From Procambarus clarkii (lineage: Eukaryota; Arthropoda; Malacostraca; Decapoda; Cambaridae): 64,000 bases of DNA. The stretch's first letter is position 1. Every line of letters begins with the position of its first letter. Made by a program: the position numbers and the translations under genes. The stretch is from the NCBI RefSeq assembly GCF_040958095.1, contig NC_091152.1, positions 17,772,296 through 17,836,295 of the forward strand, in the 5' to 3' direction. Under the pieces are notes generated by a model. It was given only the letters and a program-made list of their open reading frames with translations. It was not told the DNA's origin and did not search any database. This document shows positions 47,190 to 60,477 of this stretch, one piece after another.

Positions 47190-47359
47190 ATGTTTTACTT
47201 GATAAGGCATGTGTAAGATCATTCATGTTGAAGTTTACAATGATGAACTATACAAGAGCAGCTGAGGGGAGATTAAATGACGAAAAGAAACTTGTAGCGG
47301 AAACCCTGGTTGGTAACTATACGGCTGTGTATACATTCATCCGTGTATACATCAGAACG
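47190..47359 (+). CDS. Orphan exon candidate, phase 1 in, phase 0 out
   Basis: Acceptor TTGGTTTATTTACAG|ATG and donor AGAACG|GTAAGA. Only one frame is open across it: DVLLDKACVRSFMLKFTMMN, YTRAAEGRLNDEKKLVAETL, and on to IRVYIRT. Entry phase 1 does not match the exit of exon 5 or either clear reading of exon 6, so its place is unknown. It could be an alternative exon of gene A, part of a separate gene, or chance. Its last ~50 bp are homologous to the tandem repeat that follows. Confidence 0.35.
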
Positions 47360-47640
47360 GTAAGATAGGAATATGCAGATATGTTTATATGCATTCGTAT
47401 ATACATCCGGCTGGTAACTAAGGAATATGCAGCGATGTATACATTAATACATTAGGCTCGTAACTAAGGTAGGAAGATATTCGGCTCTGAATACCCCAGG
47501 CTGGTAACTAAGGAAGGAAGATATTCGGCTATGTAAACATTCATACGTATATACAGCCAGGCTGGTAACTAAGGTATATAGGAAGATTCGGCTATGTAAA
47601 CATTCATACTTATATACAGCCAAGCTGGTAACTTACGTTT
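47305..47640. repeat. Degenerate ~60-bp tandem repeats, disrupted by insertions
   Basis: Units like GGCTGGTAACTAAGGTAGGAAGATATTCGG then CTATGTAAACATTCATACGT, about five times. Isolated further units lie at 48597-48650 and 50010-50045. The array therefore seems to have been split by later insertions (47641-48596 and 48651-50009). Confidence 0.75.
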
Positions 47641-47810
47641 TCCTATTTAAGGAATACTCACATTAATGAAAAATATAATATTAATTATGTTTTGTTCTTG
47701 CATGAAGGCATGTATATATATTTATAATGTGTCGTATAGTTTGGCAACAGTTGAGAGGAGCGGGTTTGCTCTAGTCATACGTCCAGCACTTAAATCCCGG
47801 AATGAACTAT

Positions 47811-47940
47811 ACGAAGGTTTTTCCACTTAGTGTAGCTACTTGAATACGGACGTAGCCGCCACGAAGGCGCTAAGAGGGAAAACGTTCTTAGCTAAGAGGA
47901 AAAACCTTCGTAAGTACCTTCCTGAATCCGGCCCCAGGAC
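47811..47940. mobile_element. MITE relic (family at 860-1018)
   Basis: The outer arms ATACGAAGGTTTTTCCACTT and GAGGAAAAACCTTCGTAAGT are complementary. The internal GGACGTAGCCGCC region matches the CCGACGTAACTGC region of the 860-1018 copy. The rest of 47641-48596 has no gene that I recognise. Confidence 0.5.
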
Positions 47941-48645
47941 CTGTGAATTTCATGATTATAAATTTTGATCCTGTTCAGTTGTGTAGCTGCCAGCAGTTTC
48001 CTCTATTATTCTAAATAAATATATTTGTTTTATATAAACTACATTACCTCTGTTGATGCATGTCAATCTAATCATTCATATTTAAGTTATTCTAATGCTT
48101 GCCTTAGCCCAGTTATGTTTCTCATTTAAGTAAGATAATTTTATATAAATTTACCATGCGTTATGTTGTGGAGGATCGCGAGCGGCTTCCAACGCCAGTT
48201 TGAGTTAGTAGCTGAGAGCGGCCATCCAGTCAACTGGTCTGATTCTGATAAGTTGTCTGTTTTACATTATGTGTTTGTCTTAGTAGTTACAATTATCTGG
48301 CGAGCAAAACGTTATTATATTATACTATTTAATAGGCCATCTGATTACTGTTATACCTGAAGGATAATATTATTTATGATTTATGCATTTTTATTATTAT
48401 ACAAATGTTTTGTATACATGTGAATTGATTTATAACCTGGTGAAATCATTTAAATTACTATTGTGTGTGACGTACTGATGAGGCACCCTGGCTGAACGCC
48501 TTTTTGATACAGGTGTTAACTCCCAATGACCCCCCCTAGATAACACCCTATTTTATTGACCCTGTAGTTCAACGAGCGGGTCGAACAAGACGTAACAGTA
48601 ACTAAGGTAGGAAGATATTCCGCTATGTATAAATTCATACGTACA

Positions 48646-49384
48646 TACAGGAAAGTGTAATGAAATCAGGCGAAGGTAGCAGAAGGCTGAACACAAGATA
48701 CGATTTGGGAGGTGAAATCCTGCAAGAGTCAAATAGAGAGAAAGATCTCTGGGTTGATATCACACCGAACCTGTTCCCAGAAGCCCACATCAAAAGGATG
48801 CCATGAGCAGCTTATGCTAGATTGGCCAACATAAGAACTGCCTTTGGAAACTTCTGTAAGAAATCGTTCAGGACCTTGTATACCGCCTATGGAATATGCA
48901 GCTCTAGCCTGGAGTCTATACCTAGTTAAACACAAGACAAAGTTAGAGAAGGTTCGGAGGTATACCACCAGGACTATTCCCGAAACTGAGAGGTATGAGC
49001 TACGAGGAAAGCTGAACCTCACGTCCCTGGAAAATAGAAGAGTAAGGGGAGACATGATAGCTACCTACAAAATTCCCAAGGGAATTGACAGGGTGGTTAA
49101 AGACAAACTCTTTAACACGGGTGGAACACTAACAAGGAGACAGAGGTGGAAACTTAGTACCCAAATGAGCCACAGAGACATTAGAAAGAATTTTTTCAGT
49201 ATCAAAGTAGTTAGCAAGTGGAATGCATTAAGCAGGGATTTGGTGGAGGCATACTCTATACACAGTATCAAATGTAGATTTGATAAAACCCAGTAGGCTC
49301 AAGAATCTGTACACCAGTTGATTGACAGTTGAGAGGCGGGACCAAAGAGCCAAAGCTTAACTCCTACAAGCACAACTAGGTGAG
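48646..49384 (+). mobile_element. CR1/L2-like LINE 3' part
   Basis: The plus-strand frame 48844-49296 has PPMEYAALAWSLYLVKHKTK, LENRRVRGDMIATYKIPKGI and SHRDIRKNFFSIKVVSKWNA, which is the post-RT region of CR1/L2-type ORF2. The preceding frame has the NREKDLWVDI motif. The RT core is absent, so it is 5'-truncated. Confidence 0.82.
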
Positions 49385-49988
49385 CAAGTAAGTACGTAAT
49401 TATCAAAGAAGGTACCAAGCTGGGAAGGCTATGTAGCACCATCAAATGTGCGGAATAATCAGAGGGCGCTAAATATCACCAAGGATGCCAATATGAGAAC
49501 AGAAACGCATAAGGCGAACGATATCAAAAGTATTCGATTCACCAAGAATTCTATCGAGAGACAAGTGACCGCGAGGGACGGTCGGAAAGTAAGACACAAG
49601 CTCGTCCTGGAAGTCAGAAATTCAACAAGGATATGCACGACAGTAAGAGGGACAATAAGGAGATTGGCGGCGCTTCATTAAGTGTCCGTGAGTTAAGTGT
49701 GTATAGTCAATACGCAACCTTGCCAGAGCCGTTTCCCACCGCCGGTTACGATGGTAGGAGGAAGGCAACAGGGACACACTACTCTTAAGAGTGCGCTGTT
49801 TGTTACCAGTAACAGAAGGCAAACAACCCTGCCAACGGGCAAGGATGGAGGAATGAATAACTGGGTAAAAGTCGGAATAAGAATACCTTTACGGGAGATG
49901 GGACAAGTGCGGATAGCTTCCTTAGCAGCAACGTCCGCAAGCTCATTTAAAGTGACACCAATATGGCTGGGAACCCAGCAAAACTCAA
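49385..49988 (-). mobile_element. 5'-truncated RNase H LINE with 17-bp target-site duplication
   Basis: AAGCACAACTAGGTGAG occurs at 49368-49384 and 49989-50005. The 604-bp insert is the reverse complement of the 3' end of the family. It carries the tail at 49385, the end of ORF2 with AKEAIRTCPISRKGI, and RNase H residues FCWVPSHIGVTLNELADVAA near the truncation point. It inserted at the 3' edge of the CR1/L2-like fragment. Confidence 0.92.
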
Positions 49989-50045
49989 AAGCACAACTAG
50001 GTGAGTACATCCAGGCTGGTAACTAGGGTTGGAAGATGTTCGGCC

Positions 50046-51070
50046 ATGAATACATACTGTTATGATTGCCGTCCAATAAGTCCTCTACGGCCTCAAGAGT
50101 CATTTTTCCCAGCTAGGAAGATCGCAAACGGCCAAAACATTAGTTTAAGTTAATTATGAACCGTCTTTTGCACAATTTTAGGATCCATTTAGCTAAAGGA
50201 GGTAAAGTGTTACAATTTGTGAAGCAAAATGGCGCCCGGACTGGGAGCAAGACATCCGGGATCTCATGCAGGGCGATGACATATGCCTTAGGGCCGCACA
50301 ACGAGATGGGCGAGTGGTGGTGGCTCAGGTGCTCGGCCAACCAGCAACCTGTAACGTCATCCGGGCTCCTTTGGCTCACTATCTAGTCACACTTCGTACG
50401 GGGAGGACCTAATCTTGGCGCGCACGTGAAAATCCGTCAGATTTGGGTTATAAGTGGCGAGTTGAGCTCAAAAGGTGGTGCAACAAGATTCTTGATCACG
50501 CACCAAAGGTCTGGAGACCTTTTGAAGAAGGTGAAGAGCATTTTGACAGCGAAGGGATCAGCTGATGGCCCGGCAGCAAGCCTGAAGTTAGAAAGTGCCG
50601 TAGATAGAGGAGCGGCGACTAAAACAGAGATGGATGGAAGAGGGAGACTTGCCGCGCGCACCGTAGAGCGGGACGTCGAGTTCGTGGCGACAGCTGTTCC
50701 ATGGCGTAGCGTTGTGTGAAAGACATCTACTAATATTTTTCCTGGAACTTGTATATCGGAAAGCGCAAGCAGTACGCTTCCCAAATCATCCACGTGTCAA
50801 AGGACACCCGGCCACTAGGCGGCGCCTTTGGCTAAGACATCCTATTTGGCACCCTATAAACAAACTCCTTCACCCGCGGCACCCCAGATAGTATAAGAGC
50901 ACCACGGGATCGGAGGCCCCCGGGCATCCCGATAACGGCCCAACACCGGACCTTCACAGGTCACGACCCCGGCAGCCGGGATAAGGCTTCCCCCAGACAG
51001 GGGCAACGAAGGAGGGGGAACCGCAGGGGACGCAGGCGCGGCATCGACGCCCCCTGGCGCACATCTTTCT
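50046..51070. other. Retroelement-like region, unclassified
   Basis: Begins TGTTATGATTGCCGTCCAAT, resembling the ends of the insertion at 34966-36917. It becomes GC-rich towards 51 kb. No RT or integrase motif is visible. It probably belongs with the gag-like relic that follows on the minus strand. Confidence 0.35.
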
Positions 51071-52409
51071 TCAGCACCAAGACGAGGCCCCATTCATCAG
51101 GGGCAACTCCCCACTGCGGGGATCCAGCAGCAGGGGGGGGGGGGGGCAGAGGAAGCAACTCTGATCCCCCTCACAACTCCCGTCATCTACGGCGGGGGCG
51201 TCAGAACACCATTCTCCCCCACCGCCTCCCAAGGCACACCACGAAGGGGAGTCACTCTGAGCCCGCCACGAACGCTTCGAGACAGGCCGCACCACACCAC
51301 TCCCAGCAGGCCCCTCCGCAGGCACAGCCACCATCTTCACACCCGCACCGTCCGAAGAGTCCACAGAGGCCACATCGCCCGCACTGTCCACATCGCCCGC
51401 ACTGTCCACATCATCCAGGGAAACAGCCTCAGAACACCGGCGCGCACGCTTCTGCAAAGGGATGAAAGCATCAGAAGTACAGTTGCCGACACACACAGGC
51501 ACGGCAGGCACCTCCCCCTGCCGAAGCACCCCCCTCCAAAACAGCAGAACCCGCGTCCCCGGGAGCCGGGACCACATACACAGGCGGGGGCGGGACATGG
51601 ACCTTCACTGGGACATCCTTCACTACACGCAGCGCAGGCGACGGCCCAACACCCACACACACCGGCTCAACAACCCCAGGGGCCACAGCAGTCACCAGAC
51701 GTGTCGCATAGGCCGTAGAACCCGCCGCAACAGGCGAAACAGCAGACAGGCAATCAGGCGCCTCAGGCTCACTACCTACTCCATCCTCAGTACCGCCCGA
51801 ATGCGACAGGGGCAGAAAATCCTCTTCACGAAAAATATGCACCTTACCAGTTGCTCCCACGTCGCACGCTGCAGCCAGATGATCCTCGTGACCACACCGA
51901 TAACAGGTGCGCGGTTCTCCCCCCCCCCCGATACAGGCAGCGGAGCGTGTAACCCAACACGGACATCAACAACGGTACACTACACTTCAGCGACATCGTC
52001 AGAGTGCGGGAGCCGTCAAGCATCCCAGCACAGTGCCCGGCAACCAACGAACACTTAACACTGTCCCAAATCATTCAAAACAGGAGGTTAAAAGTTCGTC
52101 CTGAAATTCGAAGGGGCACCATGCACCGCCACATGCGTCAAGGCGACACTAAGATTCACCACTTTAACAGAACCAGCAGTATCAGGGAGAGGGTAAACAC
52201 GCCCCTCGAGAAACGCCTGAAAGGCAGCTTGAAGGTGGAACTTGACCACAGCACTGTTGCCCTGAAGCAGCTGGATGCCCACTAAGACCAACAGCTACAC
52301 ATGAAGCACGTCCACTAGGACGACCTCAACCAACGGATGGTCCACCGGCACCATAAACGCCAGACCAGCCGACAATGTCCTCTTCACTGGAGGTCGAGAA
52401 GTCCCCATG
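51071..52409 (-). pseudogene. Gag/ORF1-like relic with CCHC knuckle
   Basis: The minus strand starts near MGTSRPPVKRTLSAGLAFMV (about 52409) and continues through GIQLLQGNSAVVKFHLQAAF (52250). It then has a clear knuckle CYRCGHEDHLAAAC (51860-51903) followed by Val/Pro/Gly-rich and acidic low-complexity frames down to 51071. At least three frame changes or stops break it. A nucleic-acid-binding gag or LINE ORF1 is the likely origin; no polymerase is adjacent. A G-run lies at 51136-51148. Confidence 0.6.
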
Positions 52410-52599
52410 GCAAAACCAAATATCGCCCTGTTAGTGGCAAACCACTACCAGCAGGCCAACCAGCAATCGACCAACGTAAATACTAGCGGAGACACCTCAG
52501 GAGCGTCCGACCCGACCGGTGGTCGCCATTCAACTCCAAGATAAGAGTTCATTCTCAGAATATCTAATTGCATCTCTGCTCTTCAATGGGGGGCTAGTC

Positions 52600-53800
52600 T
52601 GCACATTTTACCATGCCTTCAAATTTGTGTAAAGATTTGGAACCAGCCCCTGTAATACTGTCCAAGCGTAAATGATTATGTATCTGTCACCCGCATTCTA
52701 GGGAACTCAGATTTAAACATTTTAAGCATTCCCAATACTGTAATTTAAATTGTTTTATTAAGTGGATTCTAGCAGTAAACGAGCTTTATCCGTTCTCAGG
52801 TCATCACTTTCCCCAGCTTTTCAATGGCGCCGTTATTGTGCAACAATATTCCACCCTAGAGAACACTAGTGTCTTGGCCGTAGATTAATGGTACGGTATC
52901 CCGTTTTAAAGCGTCTTGTCAACCTGTCATTTTTCTTGCTGTTGTGACAGCTACTTTAGTGTGCTCATTAAGAATCAAGTGCTGTATTCCAACATGATTA
53001 CGCCCAAACCCTTCATAATACTTTCATTTGATAATGTGCTTTCAATTTCTATATATTTCCATACTGCAGGAGCTGGAACTTATTTTCATTACTCATTTTT
53101 TGATGACCTGATTGTGTCCTCTATATTGTCAACTTGTACAAATCTTAGTATCATCTACAAAATATGAAATGTACTATAATTTGTGTCCTTGCTCATGTCT
53201 AAAATGAAGATGAGAAAAAGTACTGCAGTAAGCACAGACTGGGGACTGAGCTTTTCATGGTGGGTGATTCAGATTCTACTTTATTATACACTGGGTTCTC
53301 TTCATTAGGACCTTAAAGATACATCTTCCTACTTTATCAATAATTCCTTGCGTGTGCAGGAATTAAACAAATGTGACCATGACTTTCATGTGATCATGGT
53401 CACATTTGACAGCTTTCATGAAGCGCCTAGTATATTACATTAGTGTTTTGCTCATCTTCTGACTTCCATGGCAATTAAGGCAATGTCATAGTGGTCTAGT
53501 AATTATGAGCAACAACAACCACCCCCTCCCATCCCGTTGTGAACCCGTGTTAAGTAGCTGCTGTGATTCCATGCATTTTTTCTTACTTATTAGCATTTTT
53601 TTGTTTCCAAAAATTTGTGTGAAGTTAGTGTTATCAGGCTATAATTTTTGGCGTCTGTTTTATTTCCTCCTTCAATGACTTGGCCGTTTGAAACATGTCG
53701 GATTTGTATATCACTGCTAACCTTGGACCAGCAGAGCAGTATCATAAGCCGCCCTCGACTGCCCTTCACATCAAAGCCCCTGCACCACAAGCTATATGGA
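52600..53800 (-). mobile_element. Heavily decayed LINE reverse transcriptase
   Basis: On the minus strand, NKTDAKNYSLITLTSHKFLE (about 53650-53590) matches the KKGNK.D..NYRPISLTS block of CR1/L2-type RTs. FLIFILDMSKD and VDDTKIC (about 53210-53130) correspond to the PQG-to-FADD region. Stops and frameshifts are frequent. The limits are approximate. Confidence 0.6.
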
Positions 53801-53864
53801 GCAGTATATAATACACTTTGCCTTTATACCACTCAAAAAGTATTGTAACTATCTTAAAAGTTAG

Positions 53865-56473
53865 ATAAAAACACCTAAATTTGCATATTTTTATTACTTT
53901 TTCGAGTTGATACAAAACTTATCATTCTCCATTCCTGTTACCATAAGCAATGAGGCCACTTAGCGTAATATAAAAATGAAATCAAGTTGTATATTTAAGC
54001 ACACGTACACTAGTTTTTTGCATTTTGTCATTTTAGATTTTTTTTTACAAGTAGCTTTAAAAAACAATCATGGTCAACATGATAAGGAAAGTTTTTCAAG
54101 TAGCTTTATTTTTTGTTACTCGGCAACTTACGTTTAATGCCACAAATGTAAGGAGATTTAAACTGATATTTGAATGGTGAACAATTCAACATCCTCACAC
54201 CTGCTAAAAAAAAAAAAAAAAATCTAATTACCTTAAGATTTAAAGTCTTTTACACTATTTTCTTTTTTTTGTTCCATTTGGATTTGTTAAACACACAGTC
54301 TGCACCAACCTACAGAACATTTGGCTGACTTATAACCCAAAACATTACTAATTTATATTAAGAGGAATTGCCTATATGAGAGAAAACTTACACTTTACAT
54401 TACACTCAGAACATGATCCAGGGGAAAAAATGCAATACTTGCATATCGGTCTTGCAAAGCAATCCCTTTACACTTTATTCACACTGGTGCCTACTATGAC
54501 TATACAAAAGCTTTGGTGTATGTTTTTTGTTATAAAATGCCACATGAAAAATAAAAATTAAGGCAAGAAGAAAAATTTGTGTACAGAGGATGACCACTAC
54601 ACATCCAGGAAATTGTCAGTAATGTACTGTACAGTACTCAAGAAAATTAGTTGGCCTTACATAAAAAAAAATTTAGTATCAATTTTTTTTTCAAGCAAAA
54701 CTGATTTTATGGTTTGATTGCACATGTATAATACATAATCTTTGCCATGCAATAAATGGTGACAAGAGGGAACAGGTAGCAGCAAGATATCCAACAGTGC
54801 AAAGTAGTAAGCTATTTAAAGAGCAAAGTTGTGAAGTGTCAATTGATTTAGGAAACCATTAAAAATACAAAAAATAATAAAACAGGTGATAAAACATTAA
54901 TCCAAAGCTTCTGACCATTAAAAGGGTGCATCCTTGTACACACAAGTGACCTGATATGCATGTAGTAAGGCTACTCAGCACAACTTTTCCCACTTTCAGG
55001 GAACATCTCAAATTACTGTCAAGAATTATAATGGCTCACAACCTTTGTCTGCATGGTATTGAGAGCGGAAATGAATGCTTGCACCCACTCCTGAGGGGCA
55101 CACGAACAATAAATATTCACAATTGCAGTGTTAAATGTTGAGGCAACAGTGAATATTTTCATTCGGAGGATGAGGGTGCTTCAATTTGAAATTTACAGCA
55201 TAATTTCTTAAATGGTTTACATAATTAGGAGTATATTCATGGCACAATTAAGAAGACACAGCGAGTTTTATTGGACATTACATTCTTTAATTTACCATAC
55301 ATATCCATCTGGACTTGCCTCTCAATTTCACAGTGAAATTATATATATAAAAAAAAATACCTATAGAACTTTAAAATTTTTGATTCAATTTATCTATACA
55401 AAGTTATTATCAGTTCTTAAGATGCTGACTGTAAATAAACAACCTTTACACAAATGGACACACATTAATAAACTCCCATTACCACACAGAGTGATCTCTG
55501 AGCGGGATCACTTCACACCAGCCACGTTACTTCTCACTCGTATATACCATCAACTTTAATATATATCGAGGAAATTGCCAAACTTAATGATGTTTACCTA
55601 TTAAGATCATTTGACTACCTGTTATGATAGGTTTATAAAGATCAATGTTTTAAGTCACAATAATCAGTGACTTAAACAAGTAGGAACACAACCGTGGACC
55701 TCATGAAATATCCAGCCATATCACTATAATCTTCCACCATCTAATTTTTGGATATTCAAAAGTAACAACAGATTTTCTTAATAAAATTACCAACTAAAGC
55801 TTTATACAGAGCCTGCCAAAAGAAGTTCTGGGATTTAAAATTTTGACAATTACATTATTCAGGATAATTATGAAGCCATAATTGTATCTCCCAACCCTCT
55901 CCAAGAGTGAAGATTAGTCTTGGCTTTCATTATGGACAAGACAGATGACAACTGTGCCAATTGTCAAACTATTTCAAAGAAACATGCTCCATAAATCAAG
56001 CTCAAAGAGCATACTATTGAAATTGAAAATATTGAAAATTTGGTGTTAATATTGGGTTTTCTGTTCACATCATCCATAGGATGTCAAGACTTCGGCACAT
56101 CCAACAGTAAAGGCTAAAGTATATCACAAACAAATATATCAACACATTGTTCTCTATTAGTACATATAATTTTATGAAAAGAATGTTTTTAAGCTGCCAT
56201 GATGGAATGCTCAGATTTGAATTCAATTTTCATAAGAGAATAGTGTTCCTCTTGTCCAATGGTTAATAATAAACACTTATCTTTACATATGAAGCGGAGG
56301 GTTGGCATTATTACTGTACTTGGCAAAATATAAAAAATCCACACATTTCTTTTGACATACCCGTATATTGACCAAACATTTCCAAATTGTCTCAATAACC
56401 AAAATGGCCAAGTATGACAAAATAAATTGTCAACATCAATGACATGTGGAAATAAGGTGTTAAAACATTTTAC

Positions 56474-56513
<40 letters not shown>

Positions 56514-58919
56514 TGACATAATAACAACAGTCCCCTGAAATAGTATTTCTGTATCATCAGCAAAGTTAGCATGTTGTCAAGTAAATAAAATAAGAGCCAT
56601 CCAGCACAATGACTGACTGTCCATCCTCCACACACGCCAGCAAGTGAGGTCACTGGAAGCAGGAAGGTAGTGTACTTTAGGTTTCAAGGCTCCTGCTGCC
56701 AATAACCTACCGACAACGGTATCAAAATGGGTCACAGGCATCCACACACTGACCAGTCCACAACGTAGTTAAACTTCGTATGCTTTTGAGTAGGCCAGAC
56801 AAATGGTAAAGAACTAGCAGTATGAAGATTTATTGGGCATAGACTTGTGGTGTCACAGGTAAGGTTAAACATTGTCAACACAACAGTACCTTCGAGTGCA
56901 TTATGTATAAATACGTCTATTTTGCGTATTTATCCCTCTTAGTTGCGTGGGATCACAGACTTTAACACAGCCTTATAGTTGAGGTATAATTATGGAAACT
57001 CATTTGCAGATCATCATTTTCCTTTGTGAAAGAACATCAGTTCTGAGCCTTCTTTTTTTTTATTTGAGTCGACAGAAAATGATTTTAACCACCAAAGAAT
57101 CTGAAGAAAGAATGGCAATGTTTATTCAGAATCTGAGGATTTTTTCTCCAGATTCTTTGAAAAGAAGCTGCCATGTTCGGGTAGTTAACACCACTTTCCC
57201 AAAAAAACTATGAACCAATTTTGCTACCACAAGTAGTTTAAAACATTGCAACTCAACAACTATGAAATATAGATGTATATCTAGTCATTATAAAATTTGT
57301 CATGTCTATCAATTGCTGAAATTTTAAGCAGGTTTTTATACGCATATTTAAAGCCTAAATGAAATCAAGGAGCTCAAAACTGTTGCTCTCACCTTTAAAC
57401 AGACTATCACATTTTCCTTGGATATAATGGCATCAATTTCTTAAGTTTATAAATATTTCATCAAGTGCTACACTGCACAACACCATACACAACCTCTTAC
57501 CAAGTCATGCATTGCCCTTGCAGGGATAACGGCAGGTCCCCTGACCAGGTAACAATAACTGTGTTAGGGCTGCTGAGCAGTAGCCGTCCCATGGATATGA
57601 TGGATGAATGGAAGCTTTGTATTTTTACCTGCTTGTATAATAGGTTTGTGATTATGTACATTATGTAGGTATTTTTATAACACATACATACAGTATATAC
57701 TCGAAAGCCACAATTACAGGCATATATGATGCCATGTCATGTAACAATTCCACTATCCTGCCTCAAAGTCATTTAAAATTAAAATTCACAGCTTTAAATT
57801 TAAATGACTTAAATCGATATAATTTTGACATGATGGGTAGAAATGGCCTACCAAGGCAGAATGTTGCGGGGCCACCCGACAGCTGCATCACTCCTGCTTG
57901 AACCAAAGTACGGTATTTTCAACTGTCGACCATATCAAAGTAAACCATCATTTATCAGTTGGCCAAAATATCCAAGGACAACGAGATATGCCAATACCTG
58001 TATGTTTTTGATGACTGCTATAATCTCTACCCTACAATTAATTAATAACACTGAAATCTTAAGCAAAGTGGTTAAGTAGTGCTTACATTCATCAATAATG
58101 ATTCATAATAAGAAATTTTGGCAAGTCATATACACAATCAAATGTCATTTGGGGATTGTTCTGCACTCATAAAATATCACCTACAACTACAATGAAAATG
58201 AGACTGTTAAGCTCCAAGTTGTGACAATCTAGGTAGTTAAACAACAAGTGCTCACACAACATTCACTCTCCCTGACATCATTCACTCACTTGGGGGACAA
58301 TCACTGCAGGTAAAGTTTGCAAAGTATGATGACCTTTTTCTATTATTAAGCATCACTAAACTACATGGAGATGCAGAACAAGCAACAAAAGCAAGGGAAA
58401 AATTATCACCCTAAGTGGCCTCCAGTAGGAAAACGTTTTGCGAACACATTCGTTACACTCACTCCAACAAATTCAGCAATACTGGGTTACAACGTGACAT
58501 TGCAAGTGCTCTCGGCTCCAGCACCAACCACACCACCACCAACATCAAACTCCCAGCCATTACTTACTTCTCCTTCAATGAATGAATCACATTCTTACTC
58601 AATCTCCTTCTTCCACACCACTTATTCTCTATTGATCTTTAACTGTTTGCCTCAAGGTCTTGGCAAAGTTTTTGAAAAGCCAACATACATATGCATATAC
58701 ATGTACATACATATGCATGCATACATACACAAACTACAAACTTCCATTTCAAATACGAGACAGACAGACAGACTTCACCAAAAATGTTATGAGAATTTAA
58801 AATTGTATTGGATGTTTGATTCCATTCTGCTATAGTCTTGTAATAATATATCAAGGTAGGAAGGCGAGGGAAGGATGGAACTGGTTGGGGAAGGGGGAGG
58901 GAGGGGAAAAGGGAGGGAG
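53865..58919 (-). other. CSDE1: Putative ~5-kb 3' UTR of CSDE1/Unr
   Basis: About 5 kb of AT-rich DNA directly downstream of the CSDE1 stop codon. It shows none of the SINE, LINE or MITE families that fill the rest of the window and no convincing ORF. A minus-strand AATAAA lies at 53890-53895, just before repeats resume. Sudden absence of transposons over a span next to a terminal exon suggests constrained transcribed sequence. It contains an (AAT)n run near 56480. The extent is inferred. Confidence 0.55.
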
Positions 58920-59097
58920 TTAAGGTTCTTCAGTGGGCACAGTTTCGGATATTGTGCGTTCTAAAATAAATCCCTTGGTGCCATCGGGACCTTTTGGTTG
59001 GCGTAAAACAGTCATGCGTGGCTTACTATTGTCGCATTGCAAGTTCTTGAGTCTACTGATGAGACGATCAGGCCGTTGTGTTGGAACAGTTTTAGAC
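58920..59097 (-). CDS. CSDE1: CSDE1/Unr terminal exon (SUZ-C motif)
   Basis: Minus strand, acceptor T-run..TTACAG|GTCTAAA at 59098, stop TAA at 58920-58922. It codes for 58 residues after one split codon: QRPDRLISRLKN, then PRMTVLRQPKGPDGTKGF and ER, ending TVPTEEP. This matches the C-terminal end of animal CSDE1 (Unr), where RPDRL.NRLKN is followed by the SUZ-C motif VLRQPRGPD..GF..ER (family knowledge). CSDE1 is a cytoplasmic RNA-binding protein with cold-shock domains that controls mRNA translation and stability. Those domains must lie upstream (higher coordinates, beyond the window). Converges on gene A. Confidence 0.9.
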
Positions 59098-59512
59098 CTG
59101 TAAAAAAAAAAAAAAAATAAAAAAAAAACTTTGGTACATAAAGTAATAACCTTAAAATAGTTTTACATTAATAATGAACAATCATAAATAAATACATCAC
59201 TACATTTATTAGTGGCTGTATCTATCAATAATTCTCCATTCCCAAGTAAAGGAGAGAAAATAAGATATATTTATTGTTATTTACATTATGGTATGGACGC
59301 CTGCTGGTTAAGGCAAGGTAATGTGTGAGGGAGGGGGACAGGCATTGTTTACATAAAGAATTAAGTACTGTACATGGCTGTATTCATTTCGACTTGCAGG
59401 GGGCACATTAAAATAAGATGGAACATAAAATAAGATTTATACAATAAAAATAAGTACTCAATTAAACATGCTTCTTAGAATACTGTAAAGTGAAATTCAA
59501 ACTTCAAAACTG

Positions 59513-60073
<561 letters not shown>

Positions 60074-60477
60074 TATATATATTACATACACACACACACA
60101 CTATTCTCACCAAAAGCATAACATCTGTACTTCTCCATTAACGCACATCTCTGCTGTGTATGTTCTTCCTTGTATATTCAAGGGAAAGTTTTCAAACTAA
60201 GAAACTAAATGTGGATGGATATAGATTCCGTTAATGTAATTTCCACACAACACATTTGGAAAACAGATGAGTAGTCAGAGAGAGAGAGAGAGAGACTGCA
60301 CTGTTAGAACAATACCAGAGAACCTAATGAATCTCATATCTTTAAATAAAACAATGATATTGTATATCAAGATGTAAAAGGAATTGTGAGAATGTCAACA
60401 GCTAATACAGCCTTTAAAGATTCTTGTACATGACAGCATTAACGCTTTGAAGATCGTATTTTCTGGGGTAGCCCCCT

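Noticed and set aside
47190-47359. Treating the orphan exon as exon 7 of gene A
   Set aside because: Its entry phase (1) fits neither reading of exon 6 nor the exon 5 donor, and it lies beyond a poly(A) signal.
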